The notes: a model not told the origin generated them from the sequence alone. Positions 38,765 to 48,940 are shown, counted from the stretch's first letter. The stretch: 64,000 nucleotides of DNA from Sulfurospirillum sp. SCADC (GCF_000743525.1 NZ_JQGK01000001.1:1-64000); one strand, 5' to 3'. Numbers and translations are program-made.

Positions 38765-39438
38765 ATAAGGGCTCCTTGTCGCCAAACTAGCGATAAAATC
38801 GTGATAAAAGCAAGCAGCGTATCGTAAACACTAAAGTCTTGATGCGCTTCTAACGTATAGACTTCACCACAAAAACCACGCAGGTGCATCGCTTTTTGAA
38901 GCCAAAGTGAGCGCTCCAATGCTTTAATGAACAAAATGCCCACAAATCCTGCCATTGTTTTATAGGTTAAAAGATTGGTTTTAGGCATAAAACCTCTTAC
39001 ATGTAACGTGTTTTTGAAAAGTGTAAACTCTCGTTTGATGAGAAAAATGGACTTCGCCGTGAAAAAGAAGATTGAAGTGAGTTTGTGCGGCAGATGCAAA
39101 CGCTGCATCGCAATGGCGATGGAAAATTCATCCTTGCCTTGAAAAATCATTAATACAAACAATAAAATGAAATTGGATCGTAAAAAAACAAGCAGTGCAA
39201 GCTCATAGTTTTCTTGCCACAGCATGCTTGCCGCAACAATAGCAATTAGCGTATTGAGCCAAAAGAGTCGCTTGAAGATACTCCAAAGTAACGCTCTGTG
39301 AAGCCAACCAAGCAACAACAGTGGCAGAAGCATGGGGGCATAAAGATGCTCTTGTAATGCCACAACGGTGCTGTACGACAGTGCTAAAAGAAGCGCTGTC
39401 GTCGGTGCTATGCGTGGCTGGGTTTGCGTTTTGTCCAA
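38761..39438 (-). CDS. nikQ: ECF transporter transmembrane (T) component NikQ/CbiQ
   Basis: 225 residues, about five membrane helices. The coupling motif pair of T components appears as LHVRGF and MHLRGFCGE (A-R-G-like). It overlaps nikL upstream by 31 bases and nikO by four. A TTACATGTAA copy encodes the LHV of the first motif. Confidence 0.85.
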   Translation of the reverse strand: MDKTQTQPRIAPTTALLLALSYSTVVALQEHLYAPMLLPLLLLGWLHRALLWSIFKRLFWLNTLIAIVAASMLWQENYELALLVFLRSNFILLFVLMIFQGKDEFSIAIAMQRLHLPHKLTSIFFFTAKSIFLIKREFTLFKNTLHVRGFMPKTNLLTYKTMAGFVGILFIKALERSLWLQKAMHLRGFCGEVYTLEAHQDFSVYDTLLAFITILSLVWRQGALI

Positions 39439-39830
39439 TAAAGTGCTCCAAAGAAAAAGACAATTATAGCCAATCCTAAGAGCATTTTATCCCATGGTGT
39501 ATCGGAGGGCAATGTTTTTGCTTCTTCTTTGGTATGACTTTGTGCGACATAATTCGTTTGTGTCTGATGTCCCATGCCTGCTTCTACGATAATCGTAAAC
39601 TCAGCAGAGGGCAATTTAACGGACGCTTTGCCCTCATCATCGGTATTGAAGACTAAAAGCTCTTTTTGATTCGCATCTAAGAGCTTTACAACACATTGTT
39701 TACACGGCGAAGATTGGGTGAAATAGCTTTGAACGTAGAGTTGTCCCGCTTCATCGTAGGCAAAAAGATTGATTTTATGCGCCCATACACTACTAAAGAG
39801 CAGAACGCTAAGCAGGCTTATGCGTAGCAT
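39408..39830 (-). CDS. nikL: Nickel ECF accessory membrane protein NikL-like
   Basis: 140 residues: a signal peptide, a ~85-residue periplasmic beta domain, and one membrane helix (~113-133) with basic end KRKPSHA. The mature protein likely begins HKINLFAYD, with His first. Its place between NikM and NikQ matches the NikL of NikKMLQO systems. A CKQC pair lies in the periplasmic domain. Confidence 0.75.
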   Translation of the reverse strand: MLRISLLSVLLFSSVWAHKINLFAYDEAGQLYVQSYFTQSSPCKQCVVKLLDANQKELLVFNTDDEGKASVKLPSAEFTIIVEAGMGHQTQTNYVAQSHTKEEAKTLPSDTPWDKMLLGLAIIVFFFGALYWTKRKPSHA

Positions 39831-40431
39831 AACACTCCTTTACATGTAAAAGATTGGGGGAGACTTTTTCAATGAAACGAAGGGCAAAAAGCGTGATAAA
39901 TCCTTCGATAAGCATCGCGGGCAAGTGTGCCAAAAGAGCTAGTTTGGCAGCATCTACAAACGCGTCACCGTTCAGAGCTAAGGTAAGTGAAAGCAGAAAA
40001 GCTGAAAGGGCTAAAGGAACAAACCCAATTAAAAACCAGAGCAGATCTTTGTGCCAGCGTTTGGTGGTAGGAAGCATAAAAAGCCAATACCCAACCAGTG
40101 TTGGCGTGGCAAGATTAAAGAGGTTGATGCCCAGCGTCGTAAGTCCTCCAAAGCCAAAAAGAACGCCTTGGAGTAAAAGGGCGACAAAGATAGCAATGAA
40201 AGCTCTCAACCCTAGCATGGCGCCTATAATGCCCCCTAAAACAAGGTGTACCGATGTGGGACCAATGGGAACATGAACAAAGGACGCTAAAAAGAAAAGG
40301 GCCGAAAGTACGGCCGTTTTAGGAATCTCGTCATCTTTGAGTGTTTTAAACGCATACAAGGTAAAAGCAGCCGAAACGACTGCTCCACCGATTAAAATCT
40401 CAGGTCTGAGTAATCCTTCACTGAGGTGCAT
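39808..40431 (-). CDS. nikM: ECF transporter substrate-specific component NikM/CbiM
   Basis: 207 residues, membrane protein of about six helices. The N-terminal MHLSEG carries the His that ligates the metal in CbiM/NikM. VHVPIGPTSVHLVLGG is the conserved metal-site loop. Nickel is more likely than cobalt because of the NikK and NikL partners and the absence of cobalamin genes. Confidence 0.88.
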   Translation of the reverse strand: MHLSEGLLRPEILIGGAVVSAAFTLYAFKTLKDDEIPKTAVLSALFFLASFVHVPIGPTSVHLVLGGIIGAMLGLRAFIAIFVALLLQGVLFGFGGLTTLGINLFNLATPTLVGYWLFMLPTTKRWHKDLLWFLIGFVPLALSAFLLSLTLALNGDAFVDAAKLALLAHLPAMLIEGFITLFALRFIEKVSPNLLHVKECYATHKPA

Positions 40432-40432
40432 T

Positions 40433-41179
40433 TTATTTCATCGCCTCTGTTTTAAGCCACAATACTGCGCCCAACTCGACAGGATAACTTTTACCCTCTT
40501 TTTTGATCTTTTCATCATCATCCATAAGTGCTGCAAATCCCCACCAGCCTTCTTGAGGAAGTGCTACATAAAACACGCCGTTTTTATCGGCTTTGTACAC
40601 TTGCGTAACGTACATTTCATTCGGCGCTTTGAGCCCTTTGGTGTTGTAAAATTCGACTTCAACTTCAGCATTCGCAACGGGTTTGCCTTTGTAGAGGACT
40701 TGTCCACTGAAAAGATTGCCAGCATAAAGGGAATAAGGGCGAGAAAGTGGGACAATCTCCGCTTTTAGACCAATGGGTTTATCCCAGCCCTCGCCTGAGC
40801 CAAAGGCGTCCACAATCGTTTTGGTTTGATGGCGGATAAATTTCTCTTCAGCCGGTTCAAAATAAGGTATAGGATCGACATAAAATTGGTATACGCTTGG
40901 ACCTTTGATAGTGTATTCACTCTTCCATGAGGTGATTGCACCCTTTTTTACTTCTTGAAACGAAGGTAGAAGGGATGTTTTTTTGCCCTCCGTAAAAACG
41001 CCTGCCTCTTTAGGCTTTTCCATATTCATGCTGTTTTGCTCAAAGGGATGGGTAAACTCATACTGAACCGCTACTTTTGGGCTGCTGCCTTGCTCGATAA
41101 CCGATCTATCTGTCATCACTGTTTGAAAATGTGCCAACAACGATGATGCGCACACAATAGAAGTCAATAATATTTTCAT
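40433..41179 (-). CDS. nikK: Periplasmic nickel-uptake accessory protein NikK-like (DUF4198)
   Basis: 248 residues with a signal peptide cut near LLAHFQTV, leaving His at or near the mature N-terminus. The rest is beta-rich, with two Ig-like halves, and matches DUF4198 proteins encoded beside nickel ECF systems. It is the first gene of the operon; I saw no clear NikR site upstream. Confidence 0.75.
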   Translation of the reverse strand: MKILLTSIVCASSLLAHFQTVMTDRSVIEQGSSPKVAVQYEFTHPFEQNSMNMEKPKEAGVFTEGKKTSLLPSFQEVKKGAITSWKSEYTIKGPSVYQFYVDPIPYFEPAEEKFIRHQTKTIVDAFGSGEGWDKPIGLKAEIVPLSRPYSLYAGNLFSGQVLYKGKPVANAEVEVEFYNTKGLKAPNEMYVTQVYKADKNGVFYVALPQEGWWGFAALMDDDEKIKKEGKSYPVELGAVLWLKTEAMK

Positions 41180-41265
41180 ACGAATACTCCTCTTAAATAA
41201 GACTGAACTATATTTGGTATTATTGTGGCATTTTGTGGATAAGAAAAGACTTAAAATGAGATGTG

Positions 41266-42279
41266 TTAAACGGTTGAGAGTTTTACATGTAACGCGTTAA
41301 GCGCTTCGAGTGTTGCGCTCTCATCCGCATTATCAAGGATGGCATCGATGTGACGAGGTTTTTTATACACAAGATCATAATACTCAATCAAAAGGATCTT
41401 TGCTACTTCTGAAAGATTGCCCTCTTCGTACGCGTGTAAGACAGCTTCTTTCACCGTTTTTTTAATGTACGGTGCGATCATCTGCATTGCTTGGTTAAAA
41501 AAGGCAGGTGTCATACTCTCATACTCTTTGAGGATTCGCTCTATGCGTTGCTCAAGTGGTGCTGTAATTTCGATGCGATACCCTTGCAATAGTCTTACAT
41601 GTAAAAGAGCTGGAATGGTGCATGTACCCATTTTTTTGCTTTCTGCTTCAATGAATATATAGGCATTGGGATCAATTTTACATAAAATTTCACATAAACT
41701 ATTTTCAAACGCTTTTTGGCTCGGTTGGGCTCCTTTGATGCTTCCAAAGCTCGAACCTAAATGATTGGCAAGCTTTTCAAGATCGATGGAAGGTTGAAGC
41801 GATTGCAAGAGTTCACTTTTCCCACAGCCTGTGTTGCCACCAAGGACGATGAAACGGTAATGGGGCAAATTTTCAAGGTAACTTAACACATAAAAACGAT
41901 ACTGTTTATAACCGCCACCCAATCGAAAAACTTGGTAGCCGATGTGTGAGAGAATGATGGCTATTGAGCTTGATCTAAGCCCTCCCCTTGCACAGTAAAT
42001 GCCTATTTTTGAGCCTATTTTATAGGATTTTGCGATGTGTTCAAGGTGGTGTGCTACGTTTTGACAGATGTAACGCGCACCCAGTAGTTTGGCGTCATTT
42101 CGTGAGACTTGCTTGTAGAGTGTACCTACTTCTTGATGCTCCTCATCACTCAGAGCATAAAAGTTTTGGGCATTGGCAATGTGCGATTCGTAAAACTCTT
42201 TAGGACTTCGTGCATCGATTAAAAGATCAAATTCTGATTTTTGGGCAATGAAAGCGTCAATGTCAAGCTCAATTAACAT
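41266..42279 (-). CDS. mnmH: tRNA 2-selenouridine synthase MnmH (SelU)
   Basis: 337 residues. The N-terminal rhodanese domain has the catalytic Cys in YCARGGLRS; the C-terminal P-loop domain has VLGGNTGCGKSELL. The enzyme replaces the 2-thio group of wobble uridine by selenium, so the host is expected to use selenium through SelD. Two TTACATGTAA copies lie in the gene. It overlaps the HIT gene by seven bases. Confidence 0.93.
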   Translation of the reverse strand: MLIELDIDAFIAQKSEFDLLIDARSPKEFYESHIANAQNFYALSDEEHQEVGTLYKQVSRNDAKLLGARYICQNVAHHLEHIAKSYKIGSKIGIYCARGGLRSSSIAIILSHIGYQVFRLGGGYKQYRFYVLSYLENLPHYRFIVLGGNTGCGKSELLQSLQPSIDLEKLANHLGSSFGSIKGAQPSQKAFENSLCEILCKIDPNAYIFIEAESKKMGTCTIPALLHVRLLQGYRIEITAPLEQRIERILKEYESMTPAFFNQAMQMIAPYIKKTVKEAVLHAYEEGNLSEVAKILLIEYYDLVYKKPRHIDAILDNADESATLEALNALHVKLSTV

Positions 42280-42764
42280 GCCAAATACTCAGGAACGAGC
42301 CCTTTAAGCTGTGTATAGATTTTCTCAAAATCGGTTCCATAGACTCTGGTATTGGCGATGGTGGTGATAAAATTGGTATCGCCACTCCACCTGGGAATCA
42401 CATGGTGGTGAATGTGCTCTGCAATGCCAGCTCCGCCACTTTGGCCAAGGTTCATCCCTAGATTGACCCCCTGCGCACCAATACCAACTTTTAGCATCTT
42501 GACACAGCGTTGCACGATCAAAGAGAGATGCAGCCACACTTCAGGCTCCAACGCCTCAATCGCATCGGTATGGTGATGGGGAATGACCATAAAATGCCCA
42601 GGAGAATACGGATAGCGATTCATCACGATAAAACAGTGTTCATCACGGTAGAGCACATGATGCTGCTCATCAAGCTCAGGATGCTCACTAATGGTACAAA
42701 AAACACACCCTTCTGGTTTTTCACTAAAGTAAACATCACGCCAAGGCGCGTACATGTAATCCAT
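42273..42764 (-). CDS. HIT-family nucleotide hydrolase or transferase
   Basis: 163 residues. The catalytic triad motif HIHHHVIPRW and a CVFC zinc pair near the N-terminus are as in Fhit/Ap4A-phosphorylase-like HIT proteins. It probably acts on dinucleoside polyphosphates; the exact substrate is unknown. The ATG overlaps the trpC stop (TGATG). Confidence 0.85.
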   Translation of the reverse strand: MDYMYAPWRDVYFSEKPEGCVFCTISEHPELDEQHHVLYRDEHCFIVMNRYPYSPGHFMVIPHHHTDAIEALEPEVWLHLSLIVQRCVKMLKVGIGAQGVNLGMNLGQSGGAGIAEHIHHHVIPRWSGDTNFITTIANTRVYGTDFEKIYTQLKGLVPEYLAC

Positions 42765-43552
42765 CAGTCAACTTTCTTAAAAGCTTCGAGCGCTGTTTGT
42801 ATATCGGGTTGGCGCATAAAATGTTCACCGATTAAAAAGGCATCCGCACCGATTTTGCTCAGGTATTGAATCGTCTCTTTATCGTTCAATCCACTCTCTG
42901 CTACGATAATTTTTCCTTGTGGGATGAGTGGCATGAGCTTTTCGGTTAAACTCATATCCATCTCAAAGGTCTCTAGGTTTCGGTGGTTAATTCCGATGAT
43001 AGTGGCTCCCGCAAAGATGGCTTTCACCAAATCCTCTTTGTCATGGATTTCAACTAAAACTTCTAGTCCTAGTCGAAATGCGTACTCTAAAAGGTGTTTG
43101 AGCTCCGTTTTTGTGAGCGCTTTTGCAATCAATAAGATAAAATCAGCCCCATACACCAGCGCTTCTAAGATTTGATACTCATCGACAATAAAATCTTTGC
43201 GTAAAAGAGGGGTTGGCACATAGCGACGAATCTGCGTTAAATACTCCAAATTCCCTTGAAAATAGTGAGGTTCTGTTAAAACTGAGATGGCATCAGCACC
43301 ACCTAACTCATACGCTTTTGCAATCATCAATGGGTCAAAATCGGCTTTAATAATCCCTTTACTAGGGCTTGCTTTTTTCACTTCAGCAATAATACGATAC
43401 GGATTTTGGGGCGTTGCTTTGAGGTAAGGTTTCACGTCACGTGGCATAAACGGGTTAAACGCAAGGCTTCTGCCTAACCAATCCATCGTGTACTCTTTTT
43501 TCTTTTTTTCTAGATCCTCACGCGTACGTTTGATAATTTCATCTAAGATCAT
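42764..43552 (-). CDS. trpC: Indole-3-glycerol phosphate synthase TrpC
   Basis: 262 residues from the ATG at 43552 that overlaps the upstream stop. TIM barrel; motifs [34 protein letters not shown] and VAESGLN mark the active site. It makes the indole ring precursor of tryptophan. It is separated from other trp genes and embedded in a mixed operon. Confidence 0.95.
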   Translation of the reverse strand: MILDEIIKRTREDLEKKKKEYTMDWLGRSLAFNPFMPRDVKPYLKATPQNPYRIIAEVKKASPSKGIIKADFDPLMIAKAYELGGADAISVLTEPHYFQGNLEYLTQIRRYVPTPLLRKDFIVDEYQILEALVYGADFILLIAKALTKTELKHLLEYAFRLGLEVLVEIHDKEDLVKAIFAGATIIGINHRNLETFEMDMSLTEKLMPLIPQGKIIVAESGLNDKETIQYLSKIGADAFLIGEHFMRQPDIQTALEAFKKVD

Positions 43553-44814
43553 TGTTTCTCTTTCAAACATTTTTTAATCGCTTCAATATGTGCCTTAACC
43601 TCTTCTTCCATCACGTGCTCACCAAAATATTTCATAATGTTATACGCCTCATTGCATTGCCCTTGTTTATAAAGTCCCCACGCTAAGGAGTCGAGATAAT
43701 AGGGAGAATTGGGCTCTAATTTAAGCGCTTCTTGCACGAGTGTAAGACCTTTTGCAATGTCTATATCATGGTCAATAAGTAGATACCCATAGTAGTTAAG
43801 ATAGACAGAGTCTTTCAGCAAACTGGTCACTTCATCAAATTTATGCGCAATGGATTGCAAGACTTCAGGTGTAAGATTTAGTTTATTGAGCTCATACTCA
43901 TAAATAGCCATTTTACCTAGATAATCAAGATTTTTACTCTCATCGTAAAGTTTTTCAGCCAACGTATAGGCTTCTTTAAATTTTTTCTGCGTAGCATAGA
44001 TTTGAAGGAGCATATCTTGGTTAAACCCTGTCTTTTCCAAAAAGGTTGTCGCCCCTTTGACATCTTTAATGTACAGCATCAGTTCAACAATTTTTTTGGC
44101 TATCTCTTCGCTTTGTTGTTCTTTATAGAGTTTTTTATAAGTGGCAATTAACCCTTGCACATTGCGATCACGTCCATAAATTTCGACCAGTTTAAAGCAG
44201 GCATGCTCACCACACCCTTCCATGTTCGCATACGTCTCAAGATAGGCAATGGCATCGTCTTTGCGTCCTAAAAAGCGGTTTAACAGCTCGACAATATTGA
44301 TCAAAATATCTTCATTTTGATCTTGTTTGTAAGCGCTCTCAAAGTATTTAAGCGCCAAATCATAGGCTTTCATCTGCAAATAAAGATTACCTGCGATGCT
44401 AAGATGTTGGACACTTTTATCAAGTTCAATGAGTTTAAGAATCTCTTTTTCAGCCTCTTCATAGCGCTTCTCTTTGACCAATTGCCCTACTAAAAGTCGG
44501 TTGAAGTTTTTCTCATCAGGGTATTTTTTAATCCCTTGCATAATTAAGTCGTGCGCATCAGGATCACCAAGGACAAAAGCAAGTCCTGCATCTTCGGTGA
44601 GATACACTTTTTTTTGACTCTGTTCATACAGGGTATGATAAATTTTGCGCGCGTTGACGTAATCGCCATTTTGCTGATAATCTAACGCCTGCAAAATAAG
44701 ATTATCCTCTTCTTCAAAAACCTTTTTAGTAGTTTCATTCGTAATAACAACCTCTTTGGTGCTACATCCCACCAATAAAACAAGAACGACTATAAGCGAA
44801 TAATACCGGGACAT
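43549..44814 (-). CDS. TPR-repeat lipoprotein
   Basis: 421 residues. A lipobox LVGC follows the signal segment. The rest is helical with several tetratricopeptide-like repeats (for example [39 protein letters not shown]). It is likely tethered in the periplasm as a scaffold; partners are unknown. It overlaps both neighbours in a dense operon. Confidence 0.8.
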   Translation of the reverse strand: MSRYYSLIVVLVLLVGCSTKEVVITNETTKKVFEEEDNLILQALDYQQNGDYVNARKIYHTLYEQSQKKVYLTEDAGLAFVLGDPDAHDLIMQGIKKYPDEKNFNRLLVGQLVKEKRYEEAEKEILKLIELDKSVQHLSIAGNLYLQMKAYDLALKYFESAYKQDQNEDILINIVELLNRFLGRKDDAIAYLETYANMEGCGEHACFKLVEIYGRDRNVQGLIATYKKLYKEQQSEEIAKKIVELMLYIKDVKGATTFLEKTGFNQDMLLQIYATQKKFKEAYTLAEKLYDESKNLDYLGKMAIYEYELNKLNLTPEVLQSIAHKFDEVTSLLKDSVYLNYYGYLLIDHDIDIAKGLTLVQEALKLEPNSPYYLDSLAWGLYKQGQCNEAYNIMKYFGEHVMEEEVKAHIEAIKKCLKEKQ

Positions 44815-45170
44815 TCTGTGACTACCTCGTCAATATTTTCTTTAAAATATTCCCAAAAAGGGAATGTACGACACTGTTGTGGACGTACGTCATAGATACG
44901 ACACATCTTTTTTTCCATATCAAAAAAGACGCAACCATAGCCGCCTTCGTACGCGATCTCTTTGATCGTGAAACGATAGCGAATTTTTAGTAAATAGTTA
45001 TTGATAAATGCCTCTTTGGACAAAGAAAGTTTCAAAGCAATAGCGTTTATCTCTTCGTGTGTAACCCAAATGTATCCACTCTCTCCAATACAACACTTTC
45101 CCGAACAGTTTTGACACGCTTTGGGATCGAAGGCATACGGATAGCCTTCGCACTTCATTAAACCATCCAT
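44790..45170 (-). CDS. YkgJ-type zinc/iron-chelating cysteine-cluster protein
   Basis: 126 residues from ATG 45170, or 122 from ATG 45158, which overlaps the upstream TAA. Eight or more cysteines, including CQNCSGKCC and C.IYDVRPQQCRTFPFW, define the UPF0153/YkgJ family, thought to bind metal. Function is not established. Confidence 0.82.
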   Translation of the reverse strand: MDGLMKCEGYPYAFDPKACQNCSGKCCIGESGYIWVTHEEINAIALKLSLSKEAFINNYLLKIRYRFTIKEIAYEGGYGCVFFDMEKKMCRIYDVRPQQCRTFPFWEYFKENIDEVVTECPGIIRL

Positions 45171-45856
45171 TCACAACTCTTCGTAGCAGATCGCTCAAAA
45201 ATGGCTTTCACACGCACGCTGATATGCTCACCCGTATAGATAAAAAGCGGTGGATGAATTTTACAGAGTGTTTTTGAATTTTTACGCGCACGTATCAACA
45301 CCAACGATGCCTCTTTCTCCTCTTTCGGGTAGACAAAACAGAGGTCTTCGACATTGAGCCCATTTCCAAGCAGAGATGCCATCACGTGGTCTATCTGTTT
45401 CGCATCATAGCAGAAACAAAAATATCCCCGATTGGAGAGCGTTTTACTCACTTTTTGAGCAAACGCAGCAAAGGGAAGTGCGCTGCTGTGGCGACTTAGG
45501 AAAAGGGCATTGTCTTCATTTTGAACGCCACCTTTGTGGTAAAAAGGAGGATTGGAGACAATCATGTCCCATTTATGCTCAAAAGTTGCTTCTAAAAAAT
45601 CTTTACATGTAATGTTTTCTATCGCTAAAAGATTGGCTTTGGCATTGGCTTTTGCGATCTCACAATTCAAAAATTGAATGTCCAAAAGGCTTACATGTAA
45701 ACGAGGAAAGTCACGTTTAAGCAACAGCCCTAAAATACCACAGCCACAGCCCACGTCTAAGAGTTGCCCTTTGGGATGAAAGGAACTGATAAAATCATAG
45801 AGTAAAAGGGTGTCGCTGTTGTAACGATACCCTCGCTTGGGTTGAAAAAGATTCAT
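45158..45856 (-). CDS. TrmN6-like tRNA (adenine-N6) methyltransferase
   Basis: 232 residues. The SAM motif LDVGCGCGILGLLL and the catalytic IVSNPPFYHKGG (NPPF) mark an amino-methyltransferase of the YfiC/TrmN6 group, which modifies A37 of tRNA-Val in E. coli. The target here is inferred. Two TTACATGTAA copies lie in the gene. It starts three bases after the coiled-coil gene. Confidence 0.83.
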   Translation of the reverse strand: MNLFQPKRGYRYNSDTLLLYDFISSFHPKGQLLDVGCGCGILGLLLKRDFPRLHVSLLDIQFLNCEIAKANAKANLLAIENITCKDFLEATFEHKWDMIVSNPPFYHKGGVQNEDNALFLSRHSSALPFAAFAQKVSKTLSNRGYFCFCYDAKQIDHVMASLLGNGLNVEDLCFVYPKEEKEASLVLIRARKNSKTLCKIHPPLFIYTGEHISVRVKAIFERSATKSCEWMV

Positions 45857-45859
45857 GAT

Positions 45860-48800
45860 TTAGTGGTACACCCTGATTTGGAAGCCGCGTGCTTTATTTT
45901 GTTCGATGTTGGAGAGCGCATAACTGATTTTTGCCCCCTCACCTACGTAAGATTCAACCAGATCGCCACCGGCTTTGGCTCTGGCTTTCCCCAATCCGAT
46001 GTTAGCAAGCCCACTGATACGATCGATCTCCGTATCTTCAACGCCCACTTTTTTGCTTTTGATCAGTTTAAGCGATGCAAAACCACCATTGTCGACAATG
46101 GGCGCAACCTCAAAGAAGTAGCTGCTGTCGTATTTTGCAAGAACAGCTTGCACCTCTTTTTTGCACGCTTCTGTGATGGCATTTACCCCTGTGCCCATGT
46201 CCGTACATGTCACTTTGTCGATCATGGTAAGTTTTTGACCTTTGGATGGTGGCGTTGCTTTGAGCGCGGCTATTTTTGGTGTGGCTGTCTCTAAAAGCTT
46301 GATTTTTTCATTGAGCGTTTTAATGATCTGCTCATTGGCTGCCATGCGTTTGTTCAACTCCTCTTGGCTTTGGACAAGCGCACTCTCTTTGGCTTTGAGC
46401 TCTTTTTCAAGCACTATGATTTTAAGCGTCTCCTCTTTTTTACTTGAACCCAGTTGGCCTTCTTTCGTCTTGAGTTCGGCTTGCAAGGTTTTGGTCACCT
46501 CTAAATGCTGGAGCTCTTTTTGTTTAAACTCCTCTTTGAGTTTGGCTAAATTTTCCTCCAAGGAAGCTTTGAGCGCTTCTGTTTTTTTATAATTTTCTTT
46601 GTTGGCAACGATGGTCGCCTCTTTGGCTCTTAGCTCTTTTTCTAACGCACTGCTTTTGAGAGAATCTTCTTTGTTAAACGCAGCTATTTGGCTCTCTTTG
46701 ACTTTAAGATCACTTTGAAGGGCTTTGATTTCGGCGAGGCGTTGAAGCTCTTTTTGTTTGAACTCCTCTTTCACTTTGGTAAGGTTCTCTTCGGTTGAGG
46801 CTTTGAGCATTTCTATCTTTTTAGCACCCTCTTTATTGGCCACTATCGTTGCTTCTTTGATTTTGAGCTCTTTGTCTTTCTCTTTGATGATGTCCAAATA
46901 CTCAATCTCTTTGCGACGCAGTTCGTCTTTAAGTCCGACCATTTTGGCATCTTCGCTGATACGATTTTTTTCAAACGTTGCCACTTTTGCTTTGAGTTCC
47001 TCAATGTTTTTACTGGTTGCTTTGGTCGCATTTTCTTCTGCATCTTTGAGCTTTACATGTAAGGTTTGAATCGTACCTTCATGACGTGCATTTTCCATCT
47101 GAATTTTCTGAAGCTCTATCGCTTTGGTTTTGATCTCTTTTTCCAAAGCTGCGATTTTGAGGGCTTCTTCTTTTTTCGCTGATGCAATCACGCCCTCTTT
47201 TTCTTTGATCTCAGCTTGCAGTAGTTGCATTTTGGCTATGAACTCGCTCTCTTTGGCTTTACTACTCGCCTTTAACTCATCCACGGTTGCACGAAGCTCT
47301 TTAAGCTTATTTTCATCGCCTTCTCTACTTTTTTGTGTCTCGGTTCTAAACGTCACTATTTGCGTTTTTAGGCTTTGAAGCTCTCTCTCTTTTTCGTCAT
47401 TTTTGGCTTTAAGTTCGTTGTTGGAAGTTGCAAGTTCATTGATGTGAAACTGAGTACGCTCACTGTTCTCCGTGTTTGAGGCTTTGTACTCATTCATCTG
47501 TTTATCTAAGTTTGCGATGAGCTCTTTTTGAGAAGCGTCAAAAGTGGCAATTTTTTCATTAAAGACTTTATAATTTTTATTGTGAATTTTGTCATTTTCA
47601 TCGAGGCGTTTTTTCACTTCCACTTCAAAATTGGCTTTTTCGCTGTTGAGAAGGGCTATTTTATCATTCAACTCTTTGATCGTACTCTCTTTTTGAGCGA
47701 TCTCTCCTTTGAGCTTTAAGATAGCAGCATTGAGGGTTTTTTCGCTGTTTTGAGCACTCTCTTCGAGGGTTTTATTGGCGACACTCAGCTCTTTATTGAG
47801 TTTTTTCTCATCTTCAAGGTAGGTTCTAAATTTATTAAAATCTTTTTCGTTTTCCAGCATCAGCGCTTCAATATGTTTTTTAGCACTCGCCAGTTCTGTG
47901 TTGAGACTTTTAATCTTTTCTTCATTGAGTGCCATTTTTTTCGCGTGATCTTCATCTTGAGAGGCCATATCCTGACGATTTTGCGCTATCAATTTTTCCG
48001 TATCGACTTTGAGCTGCTCAATCGTTTTGGTGTACTGCGCGATCTCTTCTTTATGTTTTTGCTCATTGATCACAAGCGTTTGCGTCTGCTTACTCATGAT
48101 CTCATTCTTCTCTTTTGCCGCGAGTACGATCTCTTCTTTGAGTTTGGTAATCTCCTCTTGCTTGCGAGCACAAGCACTTTTAGCGGTTTCATTGGTGGTG
48201 TTGATTTGCTCATTTAAAAGGGCAATTTGATCGTTTAAAAATTTAATTTTCTCTTTATAGTCGCCCAATTTTGACTGCTCGTCTTCCCTAGCGTTTGCAA
48301 TGGCGATCTGTTTTTTAGCTTCATCTTCAACGGCTTTGGATCTGAGTTCTTCGATTTGGCTACGCAAGGTATTGGCTTCGATATTCGCTTTTTGGGAGAT
48401 CAGCACATTCTCTTTTTGAAGCTCATTGATCTTCATGGTCAGATCACTGATGTTTCGGTAATGTTGCTGTTCGGCTTCATTCAAACGTTCGGTGTTTTTA
48501 TTGGTCCATTGATTTCGTTGTTCTTCAAGTTCATTTTGTTGTTCTTCAAGTTTTTTTGAGAGCTCATCTTTTTCATTTGACATTAAGAGGTTGTCATGTT
48601 GCACAAAAAGAAGGGTCTTTTGCAGTTTATTGATCATGCGTTTAAAATCTTGCTTAGAAAGTTCAGACTCAGGAATAGGCTTACCCTGCTCATCGTAATA
48701 GGCATCTTCAAATAACGTACCATCTTTGCTCTGCTCTATGGTTGCCTCTTTGTCGATGTACTGCTTTTGCACTTCAAAGGGAAGATCACTAAATTTGACA

Positions 48801-48940
48801 TCGCTTTTAGGAATGTATTTTTCGGTGAGTTCATCATAGGAAATGCCACCAAAATTACCGTATTGGGCGGAGGCAAAGCCTCCAACGACCATAGCAAAGC
48901 CTAGTGCAATATTTAAAAGCTGAGAAGAAGTAAGAGCCAT
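45860..48940 (-). CDS. Very long coiled-coil protein with OmpA-like end
   Basis: 1026 residues. A membrane or signal segment at ~7-27 is followed by a ~75-residue acidic region, then ~750 residues of Glu/Lys/Leu-rich coiled coil, and a C-terminal ~115 residues with two Cys and a GLGKARAKAGGDLV / QIRVYH pattern reminiscent of OmpA-like peptidoglycan-binding domains. Two adjacent units of 78 residues (234 bp; DNA 46619-46621 and 46853-46855 are equivalent codons) are near identical: EATIVANKE... / KEEFKQKELQ... . It could span the periplasm. Function is unknown. Confidence 0.75.
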   Translation of the reverse strand: MALTSSQLLNIALGFAMVVGGFASAQYGNFGGISYDELTEKYIPKSDVKFSDLPFEVQKQYIDKEATIEQSKDGTLFEDAYYDEQGKPIPESELSKQDFKRMINKLQKTLLFVQHDNLLMSNEKDELSKKLEEQQNELEEQRNQWTNKNTERLNEAEQQHYRNISDLTMKINELQKENVLISQKANIEANTLRSQIEELRSKAVEDEAKKQIAIANAREDEQSKLGDYKEKIKFLNDQIALLNEQINTTNETAKSACARKQEEITKLKEEIVLAAKEKNEIMSKQTQTLVINEQKHKEEIAQYTKTIEQLKVDTEKLIAQNRQDMASQDEDHAKKMALNEEKIKSLNTELASAKKHIEALMLENEKDFNKFRTYLEDEKKLNKELSVANKTLEESAQNSEKTLNAAILKLKGEIAQKESTIKELNDKIALLNSEKANFEVEVKKRLDENDKIHNKNYKVFNEKIATFDASQKELIANLDKQMNEYKASNTENSERTQFHINELATSNNELKAKNDEKERELQSLKTQIVTFRTETQKSREGDENKLKELRATVDELKASSKAKESEFIAKMQLLQAEIKEKEGVIASAKKEEALKIAALEKEIKTKAIELQKIQMENARHEGTIQTLHVKLKDAEENATKATSKNIEELKAKVATFEKNRISEDAKMVGLKDELRRKEIEYLDIIKEKDKELKIKEATIVANKEGAKKIEMLKASTEENLTKVKEEFKQKELQRLAEIKALQSDLKVKESQIAAFNKEDSLKSSALEKELRAKEATIVANKENYKKTEALKASLEENLAKLKEEFKQKELQHLEVTKTLQAELKTKEGQLGSSKKEETLKIIVLEKELKAKESALVQSQEELNKRMAANEQIIKTLNEKIKLLETATPKIAALKATPPSKGQKLTMIDKVTCTDMGTGVNAITEACKKEVQAVLAKYDSSYFFEVAPIVDNGGFASLKLIKSKKVGVEDTEIDRISGLANIGLGKARAKAGGDLVESYVGEGAKISYALSNIEQNKARGFQIRVYH
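46388..46855 (-). repeat. Tandem 234-bp coding repeat in the coiled-coil gene
   Basis: Two successive 78-codon units beginning EATIVANKE and ending LEKEL(R/K)AK; more diverged copies of the same pattern (KEGVIASAKKEEALK...) lie upstream in the protein. It indicates recent duplication of a coiled-coil segment in multiples of the heptad-like phase. Confidence 0.7.

Noticed and set aside
46242-48559. Several open frames on the plus strand opposite the coiled-coil gene
   Set aside because: They mirror the biased Glu/Lys codons of the real gene, give Ser/Phe/Leu-rich peptides without motifs, and have no ribosome sites.
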